DNA of 64,000 nt from CAMDTE01 sp964504345 (GCA_964504345.1 CAZDDX010000008.1:10170-74169), one strand, 5' to 3'. Positions 1 through 9,571 are shown, counted from the first letter of the stretch. Numbers and translations: made by a program. Notes: a model not told the origin generated them from the sequence alone.

Positions 1-1
1 T

Positions 2-1939
2 AAACCGTGGCTCGACTACCCGATACTCTACGACCGTATCGAATACTCCCGTTACGGAAACAACTTGGCCATTACCAATCGCTTCTACCGAGAAGATCAG
101 GTAATCCATTGCGAAAACCATACCGTATTGATCGACTTTGGGAACAACCACTGGTACCGTTCCGAACACCAATTCACGATCTTAGAAGCCGATTTATTGT
201 TGGAACGACACAATGGCCGAAACGGAAATAACCGGATAATCGTACATCAGCTCATCAACAATCAATTGGTGGAAACCAAGCTGGACACCTTAGAAAAGCT
301 CGGAGCTTACGTACGTGCGGGAGGGAACTTTTCGGAAGATCCAGAAATGGACCTAATTCTCGATTTAGATGATTTGGAGGCGGCGCAATACCTGATCGAA
401 GAGGTGAACCCCCTGCTGCTTGAATACTTCAGTAAACGATTGCGGGACGATGAAAATCTCATTGAATTAGCAACCGCATTTTGCGACGATGCCATTGCTT
501 TTGCCAGCGATCGCATCAAGGATGATCCGGTTTTCATCGAACACCTAATCTCAACCCTTCCAGCGTTGAATGTGCCTAAGCTGTACGAGTCTCTCCGTCC
601 TGAGCTCAAGGCCCAAACGGCCATCGCGGTTCGTGCTCTTGCCAAAGATTTTGACGGCACGTGGAAGTGCCTAACCCCAGAAATGAAAGAAAAAGAAGAA
701 ATTAAGAAAATGCTTAACCTCATACCGCAGGAAGGATCCCCAATATGCCATTTGCGCTGGGTTGACGTTAGAAACTATTCGCCTGATTTTCAGGAGCATG
801 TGTTACACGCGCTACGCGAACAAGCCGAAGAAGTCGGTTTGTACGACGCATTTTCCTACATAACCCACCACATGGATACATCCGGGGTAGTCTATTACTT
901 CGGTCACCAGGAGTTAACCGAGGAGGACAGGGCCAATCTTCCGCAATTTTATACCAACATCCAATGCGTTTCCTTTGACCACGGGGGTATATTGGCCCTG
1001 GAGCACAGCTGTTCTCAAGCCTACCGCGTTTGTACTTTTTTGGGCGATCCGCTTTTTGACGATCTGATGCACGATGTGGCATTCCACCTGGACGGATCCG
1101 TCACGGTACGCCCAAATGATGTTGATAAAGGGTGGTACACGCGCTACCGTTTGCAGTTGCCACTCGTCCAGGAAACGGACCGGGCAGGTTTTGACAACGA
1201 TCTCTACGACTTACCCTCCGTAGGACCTCGAGACCAACTGGTGTGTATTGACGGTGGCCGGGTAGTTGAGAACGTCTTCAACCCCTTGAGCTGTCAAAAC
1301 AGTTTAGCGTACCGGCATGATTCCGAAAAGGCCATTGAAGTCGTACACACTTGGCCTTGGGCGTTTAGTCAACTTAGCCCCGAATCAAAGAGCAATCCCT
1401 TGATTCAACAATCACTTCTGAACGGCTTAATTGCACGCCGAGAATCCCTGTCGCCGTGGATTCGTGTTTACTCCACAATACGATTGCAAGACCATTTCGA
1501 CCGGAGTCAATTAATCGACTTGGTTCAAAAAAAACAACTTGAACCGGACACATTCCCTTATGCCCTTGAATTCGATGTTCTCGAAGCGTTCGCAGCATCC
1601 GGCGCGTACTTAAATGCTAAGATTGAGCATCTCTTCATGAATTGCTCGGAGGACCAATGGATCAAATTAGTCGGATTAAATGGGCGATTCATTAATCTGC
1701 TGCCGGAACGCTTTAAGACCGAGGGGATGTACAAAATAGCTGCGAATACCTATCTTGACAGTTTATCGGATGCACCAAAAGCACTGAGGACGAACATCGA
1801 GTTCGCACGGAGCATCGTTAGCAAACATCCCAATGCCATCTTGTACTTTGAGGATATTGCTACGGACCACGAGGAATTGAATGCTGCTTGGATCGCATTC
1901 CAAAAATGGCTCAAAACCGACGATGATTTGCCCTTTTAA
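2..1939 (+). CDS. 5'-truncated large protein with DUF4116-like helical repeats
   Basis: The frame is open from the first bases of the window. Upstream of a TTG at 65 it encodes coherent sequence (KPWLDYPILYDRIEYSRYGN), so I read this as a gene whose start lies outside the window rather than as a TTG-initiated gene. The first part looks like a beta-rich WG/KWG-like stretch (LIDFGNNHWYRSEHQF). Most of the remainder is alpha-helical with phrases typical of DUF4116-type repeats (residue runs spaced like xxLIELATAFCDDAIAFAS). There is no signal peptide in the visible part, and the molecular function is unknown. The next gene starts 6 bp after its stop, so they are probably cotranscribed. Proteins of this type in Bacteroidota are usually cytoplasmic and uncharacterised. 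Confidence 0.75.
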   Translation, partial: KPWLDYPILYDRIEYSRYGNNLAITNRFYREDQVIHCENHTVLIDFGNNHWYRSEHQFTILEADLLLERHNGRNGNNRIIVHQLINNQLVETKLDTLEKLGAYVRAGGNFSEDPEMDLILDLDDLEAAQYLIEEVNPLLLEYFSKRLRDDENLIELATAFCDDAIAFASDRIKDDPVFIEHLISTLPALNVPKLYESLRPELKAQTAIAVRALAKDFDGTWKCLTPEMKEKEEIKKMLNLIPQEGSPICHLRWVDVRNYSPDFQEHVLHALREQAEEVGLYDAFSYITHHMDTSGVVYYFGHQELTEEDRANLPQFYTNIQCVSFDHGGILALEHSCSQAYRVCTFLGDPLFDDLMHDVAFHLDGSVTVRPNDVDKGWYTRYRLQLPLVQETDRAGFDNDLYDLPSVGPRDQLVCIDGGRVVENVFNPLSCQNSLAYRHDSEKAIEVVHTWPWAFSQLSPESKSNPLIQQSLLNGLIARRESLSPWIRVYSTIRLQDHFDRSQLIDLVQKKQLEPDTFPYALEFDVLEAFAASGAYLNAKIEHLFMNCSEDQWIKLVGLNGRFINLLPERFKTEGMYKIAANTYLDSLSDAPKALRTNIEFARSIVSKHPNAILYFEDIATDHEELNAAWIAFQKWLKTDDDLPF

Positions 1940-1945
1940 ATAACC

Positions 1946-2557
1946 GTGACCGTGAATAGCGTTTTAGTGACTGATCACATCTTACAGATACGATTCTTCC
2001 AGCTCTTGCAACAATGTGAAAAGGAGAATCACGATCGCTGCATCGACGGTGATTGGGAAGCGTTTGAAATTGAATTTCCAGGACTTTTGGAGTCCATAAA
2101 ATCCAATGACCCCTTTCCCGTCAACGGCACCCAATCTGCACTTCGGTATTTTGAATACGTTTACAATATCTGTGAGGATGTAGACTACCCAAATCCACTG
2201 AACAAGGATAGCCTGAACCAAGAACGCAATTACTACTTCGGTAGTCAAGATGTGGGGATTACGAATTCAAATAGGCCACTTAATGCATTTACCGTTTTGT
2301 ACGACTCTATCATCCCAACGCAAGATGCGGAGTTGTTTGTTGCCTCGCGCAATGGGTGCAAAACCTTGCATAGGGCTGATGGGCAACTTGTTGTCCTACC
2401 AAAGGAGGAATGGCCAACGCCAATAATTCAAGACCCACCGAATCCTCAATTGCAAAATTGGCATCTTGGTATGAAAAAAAAGAACGCAGAAGATTTAAAA
2501 TCGTTTCTTGACTTTGTGGAACGTACACATTCAGAATCAAAGAAAACGAATCAATAA
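1946..2557 (+). CDS. hypothetical protein, paralog of the 341-aa protein at 3218-4243
   Basis: A 203-aa protein starting at a GTG 6 bp after the previous stop. I do not recognise a named family. Its N-terminus (ILQIRFFQLLQQ) and middle (LYDSI...LFVASRNGCKTL) line up with the minus-strand protein at 3218-4243 (HQVRFYQLIQLL; LFDSV...WVVTSRFGIKEL), so the two share an N-terminal module. This copy lacks the C-terminal DUF4116-like helices of the other. No signal peptide or membrane segment. The following gene starts 2 bp after its stop, giving a three-gene plus-strand cluster. Confidence 0.7.
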   Translation: MTVNSVLVTDHILQIRFFQLLQQCEKENHDRCIDGDWEAFEIEFPGLLESIKSNDPFPVNGTQSALRYFEYVYNICEDVDYPNPLNKDSLNQERNYYFGSQDVGITNSNRPLNAFTVLYDSIIPTQDAELFVASRNGCKTLHRADGQLVVLPKEEWPTPIIQDPPNPQLQNWHLGMKKKNAEDLKSFLDFVERTHSESKKTNQ

Positions 2558-2559
2558 CC

Positions 2560-3108
2560 ATGACCGCACAAATTCCAGAGTCCCTTCTCTACAAGGGGAA
2601 ACAACATAGGTTGATAACCGACTACCTGTTGAATGTGTACTTCAGCCAAAAAGGGCTTGAACTTTACTTTTGTCCGGGAAACACCGCTCTTTGGCGAGGT
2701 TTCCTAGGATCTTGGGAGGTTCAATCGGACAACAAACTTTTTCTGATTGATTTGGAAGGACAAACCACCGCATTTGATCACTTTAAGTACAAGGAGAAGC
2801 GTCGAGAATTACGCGCCCAACACCGAGCCAAGGAGATCACGCCTGTAGAGCTACAGAAATCGCTGAAATTGGCAAAGGAGGATTGTTTTGTAGAGGTAGT
2901 TTTAACGCTTGAGGCCGTCTTTCATTCAAATCAACCCGTTTTCGCCGACTGGTACACCGGACCCCTTGTCCTTCAAAGTGGGAACCAAATTAAGTATGTG
3001 CACCTTGGTTACGAATCCGTTTATGAACATACGACTCGATTGAAGGTAGTAAACGGTCTAGTTGTCAGTGAAGAGGATGTCAGTAAACGGAAATTTCCTA
3101 CTTTCTGA
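2560..3108 (+). CDS. hypothetical protein
   Basis: A 182-aa soluble protein of unrecognised family, last gene of the plus-strand cluster beginning at the left edge. The ATG is 2 bp past the preceding stop, which supports translational coupling. The centre is strongly charged and helical (YKEKRRELRAQHRAKE), flanked by predicted beta-rich segments. No signal peptide, membrane segment or catalytic motif is visible. Confidence 0.65.
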   Translation: MTAQIPESLLYKGKQHRLITDYLLNVYFSQKGLELYFCPGNTALWRGFLGSWEVQSDNKLFLIDLEGQTTAFDHFKYKEKRRELRAQHRAKEITPVELQKSLKLAKEDCFVEVVLTLEAVFHSNQPVFADWYTGPLVLQSGNQIKYVHLGYESVYEHTTRLKVVNGLVVSEEDVSKRKFPTF

Positions 3109-3217
3109 TTGAGGCCGTGTGCCCTACACACCAAATCATAATGCACTAGACCAACATTCTACACAACGGCTCAATGGCGCGTTGAACTTTTTGACGGCCG
3201 TTCATCTGAGTAGGATT

Positions 3218-4243
3218 CTATAATGGGAAATCTTCATCCCATTTTTCATAATTTGCCTTCTTGGCATCGCGGTAAAGCAATAAAAACTCAGGATCGTTTT
3301 GGAGGTCCGGATTTAAATGATTGTAGACGGTGTAGCTCTGCCGTACAGCAGCCAGTGCTAAAGCCCGGTCATGGATCAACGCTGGCGCGGCGTATTTCAG
3401 CACCTCGCCGTTGATCTCTAAAAGGCGCAACACCAAACTCCGGTCTGCCCGCAGGTCGTTGGGTACAGACTGAAAGGCACCCGGACAATCACAAACGGCA
3501 ACTTCAATGTAATCGATGTTCCGTTTAGCGTCTTGGCTTAGGTTAATAAACTCCATACCGTTTGAATGTAAAATCTTAAAAATGGCATTGGAATCCTGAG
3601 CCAACTCTTCCGTAACGCTTTCGATCCCTACGTGGTGGCCCAATGACATAATGAAGTCCAATTTTTCGTGGGTATCTATGGGTACTCTTTCCACCTTCCC
3701 AGCGCAACGTTCGTAAAGGACTTGAAATGCACCGTTCGTTCGGTCGAATTCCTCAAACAACACCCATTCACTGGATATGGGGTGGTAATCAACTTTCCCT
3801 AAATCCGCATAGTCAGGCGCTGCCCTTAGACCGGTGGGTTTGAGATTAGAAAACCACAATTCCTTGATTCCAAACCGACTCGTAACAACCCACCCCAGAG
3901 TATCGTAAACTTCAACGCTATCAAACAATATTGGGCAATTTTCCAATGGTAGTTCCTCTGAAAACCGCTCGCCCTCGAAGGTAACGAACTGCTTTTGGTA
4001 GCAATACTCGGAGTACAGACTGATCCGGTTGGAATCACGAGATTCAACACTACTAAAGTCAAAGAGCCAATCGATATCTACGCCGTTGAAATCAAAGGTC
4101 TCTAAAAAACCAGGTTGCGCACTTCTTAGTCCATCCGCGTTAAATTCAATTGTTGGAAATGGCCCATGGGTTAAAAGCAGCTGAATCAACTGGTAAAAAC
4201 GCACTTGATGCGTGCGTTCAGAACTCGGAATCGATGGAGTCAA
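3218..4243 (-). CDS. DUF4116-like repeat protein with WG-like N-terminal module
   Basis: A 341-aa protein read from a TTG start (an in-frame ATG is not available near the N-terminus). Residues about 1-170 form a module shared with the neighbouring 203-aa plus-strand protein. Residues about 235-325 have the cadence of DUF4116 repeats: helices with VPNDLRADRSLVLRLLEI and LKYAAPALIHDRALALAAV. No export signal. It converges on the plus-strand cluster upstream. Function unknown; the family is usually annotated only by the repeat. Confidence 0.65.
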   Translation of the reverse strand: MTPSIPSSERTHQVRFYQLIQLLLTHGPFPTIEFNADGLRSAQPGFLETFDFNGVDIDWLFDFSSVESRDSNRISLYSEYCYQKQFVTFEGERFSEELPLENCPILFDSVEVYDTLGWVVTSRFGIKELWFSNLKPTGLRAAPDYADLGKVDYHPISSEWVLFEEFDRTNGAFQVLYERCAGKVERVPIDTHEKLDFIMSLGHHVGIESVTEELAQDSNAIFKILHSNGMEFINLSQDAKRNIDYIEVAVCDCPGAFQSVPNDLRADRSLVLRLLEINGEVLKYAAPALIHDRALALAAVRQSYTVYNHLNPDLQNDPEFLLLYRDAKKANYEKWDEDFPL

Positions 4244-4332
4244 AGTAGGTAAGGATCCGGAGTTAAATTGCTTAGATCGCCGCGTGATTGAATGTGTGCT
4301 TATGAATGCGAATAACTCAAATTCCCGCCCAA

Positions 4333-4728
4333 TTAGAACAGAAAGTCCTTAATGGCTTTCTCTCTGTAACCACGGACTTTGGACATAAGGATGCTGATGG
4401 CCTGTTCCTTCAATCTGGGATCGTCCAGGCCCGTAAATTCACTGATTGGCCCTACCACAAAAAAAAGCTCGAAGTCCTCTTTCGATGATTCGCTCATCAA
4501 TAAATCTGCACGTGGAATGTCCACACGGCCAAAATAATGCGGACTCCCTTTGTAATTTTTGTGTCGCACGATTCGCAAAGCAAAGTCATCTGGCCTTGTT
4601 TGCTCGTTAAGTTCGTCAATACTGCCCTTTAGATCGTAAAGTTTAAGCTTGATCTTATCGAGTAAAGGATATCGACCAAGTTTAGCAAAATCCGGAGCTC
4701 CAAAGAAAAAGAAAAAGGCTAAAATCAT
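4333..4728 (-). CDS. hypothetical 131-aa protein, inverted paralog of 5183-5581
   Basis: The sequence is closely related over its full length to the plus-strand 132-aa protein at 5183-5581 (shared blocks LDKIKLKL, DLKGSID, GRVD-PRADLLMSES, FGPIS-like and YREKA). Both keep exactly 22 residues before LDKIKLKL, which supports this start even though those residues diverge. The first 10 residues are strongly hydrophobic (MILAFFFFFGA), too short for a classical membrane helix. No named family recognised. The two paralogs are arranged head to head around about 450 bp of DNA. Confidence 0.7.
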   Translation of the reverse strand: MILAFFFFFGAPDFAKLGRYPLLDKIKLKLYDLKGSIDELNEQTRPDDFALRIVRHKNYKGSPHYFGRVDIPRADLLMSESSKEDFELFFVVGPISEFTGLDDPRLKEQAISILMSKVRGYREKAIKDFLF

Positions 4729-5182
4729 GGGGCAAAGGTAAGTATAATCCGGCTGATTACAACTTAAAGGGCGTGGCCCTTCTTACTTCCACCTCATAAA
4801 GCTTCTTTTTTTGTATTCCCCTTAAATCGGAAACAACCAATAGGATAATTTTTGATTTTACCCGCGAATGGCCGGAGTATCAAATAGCAAGTGAACCGGA
4901 TCCTCATCCATTCGACCTAAGTACGACGATGGTACAGTACAAGCGATCCATTCTTGTGCCACCACATCGGCGGTGAGAAGCGTCTTCTGAGTCTTCATTT
5001 CCGACGGGCTAGAATGAAGCGAGAGGACGTTCTTGAAAGTCTCTCAGACGTCACTCTTCCCTATACCCATCACGGAATAAAGTTTATTTAATCTTTAATA
5101 GACGATTGCTAATTTATTGCCTTATGTGAGATAATTTCAAATATGCTATTGTAATAATACATCTTTACATTAAATTTGGGGC
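4729..5182. other. intergenic spacer between inverted paralogs
   Basis: This 454-bp stretch separates two divergent near-duplicate genes. The right part (about 5080-5180) is very AT-rich and probably carries the promoter for the plus-strand copy. The middle holds a short minus-strand reading frame (4858-4998), listed separately. No terminator hairpin, tRNA or insertion-sequence ends were seen. Confidence 0.5.
4858..4998 (-). CDS. possible 46-aa small ORF or gene remnant
   Basis: Reading from an ATG at 4998 gives 46 residues ending in a TAA, beginning MKTQKTLLTADVVAQEW and ending LLFDTPAIRG. The frame stays open for a few more codons upstream. The composition looks protein-like rather than random, but there is no homology I can name and no clear ribosome binding site. 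It could be a small gene, the tail of a decayed gene, or chance. Confidence 0.25.
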   Translation of the reverse strand: MKTQKTLLTADVVAQEWIACTVPSSYLGRMDEDPVHLLFDTPAIRG

Positions 5183-5581
5183 ATGCTATCCGCCCTCTTC
5201 CCTTTCTTGGGTGCCACCGCGCTCGCTCGCCATTCACAACAGGCAATGCTTGACAAAATCAAGCTGAAGTTATTTGATCTTAAAGGGAGTATCGACGACC
5301 TTAACGAACGAACGAAGCCGGAGGACTATGCCTTGCGGATTGTCCGCTACAAGAACTACAAAGGCCGTCCGCATTTCTTTGGACGCGTGGATTTACCCCG
5401 TGCTGATTTACTCATGAGCGAGTCCGCAAAAGAGGACTTTGGGCTGTTTTTCGTGATCGGGCCAATTTCCGATTTCATTGGACCAGAGGATCCAAGGCTC
5501 GTAGAGGAGGCCAGGGACATACTGAAGGCTAAAGTCCGCCGATACCGTGAAAAAGCCATGATGGACTACCTCTTCAAGTAA
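5183..5581 (+). CDS. hypothetical 132-aa protein, inverted paralog of 4333-4728
   Basis: Full-length paralog of the minus-strand protein at 4333-4728, with only scattered conservative substitutions after residue 22. The start is chosen because both copies have a 22-residue N-terminal leader with a hydrophobic opening (MLSALFPFLGA here). An internal Met at residue 22 would be an alternative start but has no counterpart in the other copy. Followed 44 bp later by an AAA+ ATPase gene on the same strand, so it may be functionally linked to it. No catalytic motif visible. Confidence 0.72.
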   Translation: MLSALFPFLGATALARHSQQAMLDKIKLKLFDLKGSIDDLNERTKPEDYALRIVRYKNYKGRPHFFGRVDLPRADLLMSESAKEDFGLFFVIGPISDFIGPEDPRLVEEARDILKAKVRRYREKAMMDYLFK

Positions 5582-5625
5582 TTATCTGCGGCATCGCAAT
5601 ACCAAACCCATTAAATACCAAGCCC

Positions 5626-7266
5626 ATGAAACGCAAACTACGTCGACCAACTGGAGGAAAGGGGAACAAGCTCAAAACATTGATGCAGAAAGCCTATTTG
5701 GACATTTGCAGCCACTTGCTGCTCCCCAATGCTCCGTTCAATAAGATTCCCTCCGTGGCCTTGTTCGGCCGGAAACTGGGAATACAGGCCATCGATGCTG
5801 CGGTGCTCGTTCTAATTTTGTACGAACGCGGCAAAATAGAGCGGTCAAAGTTGGTTGAGCTCACCCGCAATTTTAGGACCAAGGATGAACTTGAAGCGTC
5901 TTTGGACCGGCTGCGTGGAATGCTTTACATTCGCCCAAATTCGCACATCAAGCACGGTACAATGGTTCAGTTGTACTTTGAATTCCGTCAAGCCTTCGAG
6001 TCGGGTGACCTCAATAGGGTCCTTCGGCTCCGCCCCTCAGGGAGCAACGGTCTACTTTCCTACGCCGCCCGCATTGCGCACATGGGGCCGTACGAACAGG
6101 ACGAATGGGAAATTTTCTTGGATCGACTGTTTGAGGGACAGGATCAGGAACATGTATTCCTCAAGTACATGGACGATCTGGAGTATTTCGAAACATTGCA
6201 CGGCACCTTACTCCTGATGATTGCCAAGAACCACTTTTATTTTGACACCGCCACAAGCATTCGGGACTTGAAGGAGGTGGTGCGCTACTCGGATAGCGAT
6301 TTGCGGGAACTGTCGGTTGAAATCCTTCGCTCGGAATGGAAGCCCATTCGCGAAGGACTGGTTGAAGTTCATGAGGGTGCGTTTCTGTTCAGTGCACCCG
6401 GGCTGAAGCTAACGGAATTGGGCATTCAAACCTGGTTTCCGGATTTGGACTTTGGGGTATCAGAAGGAGAGTTGGGTCTTGCATCTCCCTTTCATCCGTA
6501 CAAAGGAGAATTGAAAAACCTTAGTTTTCCAGATTCGCTACGGCGTCAACTTTCCCCCATTGAGCAACTATTGTCGCCGGGAGTTTACGAGCAATACGTA
6601 GCGCAATCATCCGCGCACCACAAAGGCCTTTTGGTTTTACTTCACGGCAAACCGGGCACCGGAAAGACCGCCTGGTGCGAGAACATGTTGGCCGCAACCA
6701 AACGTCCGATGCTTGCAATTCAGGCCAGTAAGGTCATTTCTAAATGGGTGGGAGAGTCTTCTACGCAGATTCGAAAGATATTCGATAAATACCACGCGCA
6801 CGTTCGGCAACACCAGACGTATCCCATCATCGTCTTGAACGAAGCCGATCAAATATTGGGGAAACGCATCGAGATCAGCAGCAGTGCAGACACCGAATAC
6901 AATGCAATCACTGCATCCATTTTGGAAGAGCTCGAAGGAATACTGATGCGGGGTGGTCTCGTATTGGCCACCACCAATACCATGAGCCATCTTGACGAGG
7001 CATTCTACCGCCGGTTCACCGATCGAATTGAGTTCAACGGCTTGACTTCCATTGAACAAATTGCCTTGTGGCAAAATGCATTCCCGGAACTTTCCAAGGG
7101 TGAAGCAGGATACCTCTTTGAGCATCTCGGCCCGATGGAACCCGGGTGGATTCAAAACATTATTGCCCAGTACCATCGCCATGTTTTTCTGAATGGCCCT
7201 GCAGCGTCTACGCTGTCCCTTTTGTTGGAATTTGGTGTTCAATTTCAAGCACACAAAGCAGCCTGA
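5626..7266 (+). CDS. AAA+ ATPase with large N-terminal helical domain
   Basis: A 546-aa protein. Residues about 1-300 are a helical, winged-helix-like extension without a recognised name. The C-terminal half is a classical AAA+ module: Walker A GKPGTGKT near residues 341-348, a second-region motif KWVGES typical of Cdc48/FtsH-like AAA proteins, Walker B IIVLNEAD near 402-408, sensor 1 ATTN, and an arginine-rich YRRFTDRIEF box. The first acidic Walker B residue is Asn instead of Asp, while the catalytic Glu is kept. No protease or membrane domain is present, so a remodelling or unfoldase role is inferred. The substrate is unknown. Confidence 0.85.
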   Translation: MKRKLRRPTGGKGNKLKTLMQKAYLDICSHLLLPNAPFNKIPSVALFGRKLGIQAIDAAVLVLILYERGKIERSKLVELTRNFRTKDELEASLDRLRGMLYIRPNSHIKHGTMVQLYFEFRQAFESGDLNRVLRLRPSGSNGLLSYAARIAHMGPYEQDEWEIFLDRLFEGQDQEHVFLKYMDDLEYFETLHGTLLLMIAKNHFYFDTATSIRDLKEVVRYSDSDLRELSVEILRSEWKPIREGLVEVHEGAFLFSAPGLKLTELGIQTWFPDLDFGVSEGELGLASPFHPYKGELKNLSFPDSLRRQLSPIEQLLSPGVYEQYVAQSSAHHKGLLVLLHGKPGTGKTAWCENMLAATKRPMLAIQASKVISKWVGESSTQIRKIFDKYHAHVRQHQTYPIIVLNEADQILGKRIEISSSADTEYNAITASILEELEGILMRGGLVLATTNTMSHLDEAFYRRFTDRIEFNGLTSIEQIALWQNAFPELSKGEAGYLFEHLGPMEPGWIQNIIAQYHRHVFLNGPAASTLSLLLEFGVQFQAHKAA

Positions 7267-7313
7267 ACGCAACATCCTGGGTTCAACGATAGACTGCCAT
7301 TGTGCCCATTCAC

Positions 7314-8573
7314 CTACAGGTAGTCCGAATTGGTGTATTGGATAAAGTCCAACGGTCGAACGTAGTGAATGTTTAGTTCGCAGCCGGTGGGCATGCATTT
7401 CAGGAAATCTCCCAATACACTGTTGGCCTCATCCTCAAAACCAATGGGTATCATGCCGATTTTCTTGGCCCTGCCGCTGATAAATTGCTTTTGAACAACG
7501 TCCAGTGCTTCCGTCAAGGTAAGTCGCGGATACGGAGGGCCCGTTCGCTCCGTGTACTGTTCCCAATACCTAGAATTTTTACTCCTTATTTTTAAATGGA
7601 TGGGGGAAAAAAACACATCGTACTTTCGAATTTTCGCCTCACCCAATCGGACATTGATCAATCGGATTATTTGATTTTCCTTACCTCGCAGGTTTCGTAC
7701 GCTCGGTACCTGAATCTCTTCTTTGGCGAATGCACACACTCTGGAAACAAAGGGTGGCTGGTTATTTTCTTCGCCCTCCTGCCCCTGCTCTCCCATTGGG
7801 CTGTACCAATCAACATAACCCTGAGCGATATAGGAGTACGGTGGAAAACTCGAGGTTGGCCGAATGTTCTGATGAAATCTAGTTGTTATCCAGCTGCTGG
7901 TTGTTTTCCAACTGCCGCGGATCCAAATTTTGGTTCTTAATTGGAGATGGTTGATCAATCGCGCAAAGGAACTGTTTGGATATTCAAATTCCCCTTGTTG
8001 AATGGTGCATAATAGGGCCGGATGTGATCTCGTAACCTGTACTATGCCGGCAAGGGTTGCCATACCTTCCGTATTCATGGCAATCCAACTGACTTCTTTG
8101 TAAGCGTTACCTAATTTGCGTTTGAATTTGAATTCAGCAATGTATCGTTCTTGAAATTGAATGTTAAACACTTGACTTTCATAATACTCCAATTCGCCTT
8201 GACTCAATATGTCTTTAGGAGGGGTGTTGAACAACTCATAATCGATGAGATCCGATGGGTGCAAATCATAACCCAAGTACTCCAGTTCAACACGATTGTA
8301 AAACGCATTCAAGTGCGCGCATTTGCGTTGAAATACCTCGTGGTAAGTGTCCACCGATAGGTTTTCGGAAAACGTTGGCGATACCACAACATCAACCAAG
8401 CTTGAAAACCGAAGTAAAACTTGCAAATCAGTACCTCCGGCCGGATAAAATAGTGAGCTTGAAAACTTTTTAAATATTTTATTTATCAACTCCAAATGAA
8501 CTCGTTTGCGCTCTACTTTCAATCCGTGTTCGCGAATTGCTTTATTGATGTGGGGAATATTAATGACCGTCAT
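7314..8573 (-). CDS. hypothetical 419-aa protein
   Basis: Soluble protein of unrecognised family, convergent with the AAA+ gene. The N-terminus begins MTVINIPHINKAIREHGLKV. The central part is rich in aromatic residues and the C-terminal quarter contains LTEALDVVQKQFISGRAKKIG. The start at 8573 has an ATG. No signal peptide, transmembrane helix or known active-site motif is seen. Its position beside the AAA+ ATPase and paralog pair places it in the same accessory block. Confidence 0.65.
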   Translation of the reverse strand: MTVINIPHINKAIREHGLKVERKRVHLELINKIFKKFSSSLFYPAGGTDLQVLLRFSSLVDVVVSPTFSENLSVDTYHEVFQRKCAHLNAFYNRVELEYLGYDLHPSDLIDYELFNTPPKDILSQGELEYYESQVFNIQFQERYIAEFKFKRKLGNAYKEVSWIAMNTEGMATLAGIVQVTRSHPALLCTIQQGEFEYPNSSFARLINHLQLRTKIWIRGSWKTTSSWITTRFHQNIRPTSSFPPYSYIAQGYVDWYSPMGEQGQEGEENNQPPFVSRVCAFAKEEIQVPSVRNLRGKENQIIRLINVRLGEAKIRKYDVFFSPIHLKIRSKNSRYWEQYTERTGPPYPRLTLTEALDVVQKQFISGRAKKIGMIPIGFEDEANSVLGDFLKCMPTGCELNIHYVRPLDFIQYTNSDYL

Positions 8574-8788
8574 TTGTCCGGAAAATCTTTGGTTGGAGCT
8601 TCTCTAAGTTACGATTTTCCATACAAATTTCGCCTGCATTAAACCCCCTCTTCGGGTATAATAAGTGGGCATTATCGGTCAAAATGAACGAATAGGGTAG
8701 CATCCATTCTTGGTCCACTCATGTTTCAGGCAATGATTTAGGAACCCGGGCGTTATAAATCTGTAAACAAGCTAATAACGCGCATCGA

Positions 8789-9538
8789 ATGAATCCCTTT
8801 CGTTTTCTCCTAGCAGGCATCGTCGGACTAACACCCGCCATTCACGCTTTTGGCCAAGAAACACTAGACACCTCGCATCCGGTGGTGGAAATCAACGGCC
8901 TTACGTGGTTGGCCAACAATTTTGCGGGTACCACCTACCTGAACGGGGATCCCATTCCGCAAGCAGTTTCCGTTGAAGAATGGATTGACTGCGCAGATCA
9001 AGGCCGCGGCTGCTGGTGCTACTACGAGAACGACGCATCCAACTCCTTTGGCCCAAAGTACGGATACACCGGCGCTGCCGAGCCCGGCTCTTTTGGCGTG
9101 CTGTACAACGGACATGCCTTGCTTGACCCACGCGGCTTCGGCCTTCCCGGGTTCCGACTTCCAACCGATTCCGAATACAATACGCTCATTCCGCTTGGCT
9201 CGACCGTGCTCAAATCCACCACCGGTTGGGCTACTCTCGAAGTCTTTTACGCAGGGTGCCAATGCAACGGATACTCGTTGGCCGGCAACAACCAATCCGG
9301 CTTCAACGCCAAGGGCAGCGGTTACCGCGAACGCCGAGACATTTACGATGACGAAGGTGTGTTCCACGATGGCTTTGAACGAGCTGTATTCTGGTGTAGT
9401 CTCACCTCCGATAACAGCCAAAAACTAACCCTATTTGGCATCGACGGGTATGAAGACAATCATTTTTGGGAAGCCGAACCGCCGGTAGCACCCCTTTTGG
9501 GAGACGGCTACGCCGTGCGCCTCGTGCGCGTTAAATGA
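8789..9538 (+). CDS. FISUMP-domain exported protein
   Basis: A 249-aa protein with an N-terminal signal peptide (hydrophobic segment ending at THAFG-like AIHAFGQ). It then carries the hallmarks of the Fibrobacter succinogenes major paralogous domain: INGLTWLANN near the start, a cysteine-containing CWCYYENDASN region, GFRLPTDSEYNTL in the middle, and a C-terminal YAVRLVRVK. These domains are common surface or secreted modules in Bacteroidota and Fibrobacterota, with no established enzymatic activity. It stands alone with about 215 bp of upstream sequence. The functional assignment is limited to the domain. Confidence 0.85.
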   Translation: MNPFRFLLAGIVGLTPAIHAFGQETLDTSHPVVEINGLTWLANNFAGTTYLNGDPIPQAVSVEEWIDCADQGRGCWCYYENDASNSFGPKYGYTGAAEPGSFGVLYNGHALLDPRGFGLPGFRLPTDSEYNTLIPLGSTVLKSTTGWATLEVFYAGCQCNGYSLAGNNQSGFNAKGSGYRERRDIYDDEGVFHDGFERAVFWCSLTSDNSQKLTLFGIDGYEDNHFWEAEPPVAPLLGDGYAVRLVRVK

Positions 9539-9571
9539 CCGAAAATCTATTGCCAGGAACCAAATTAAGGA

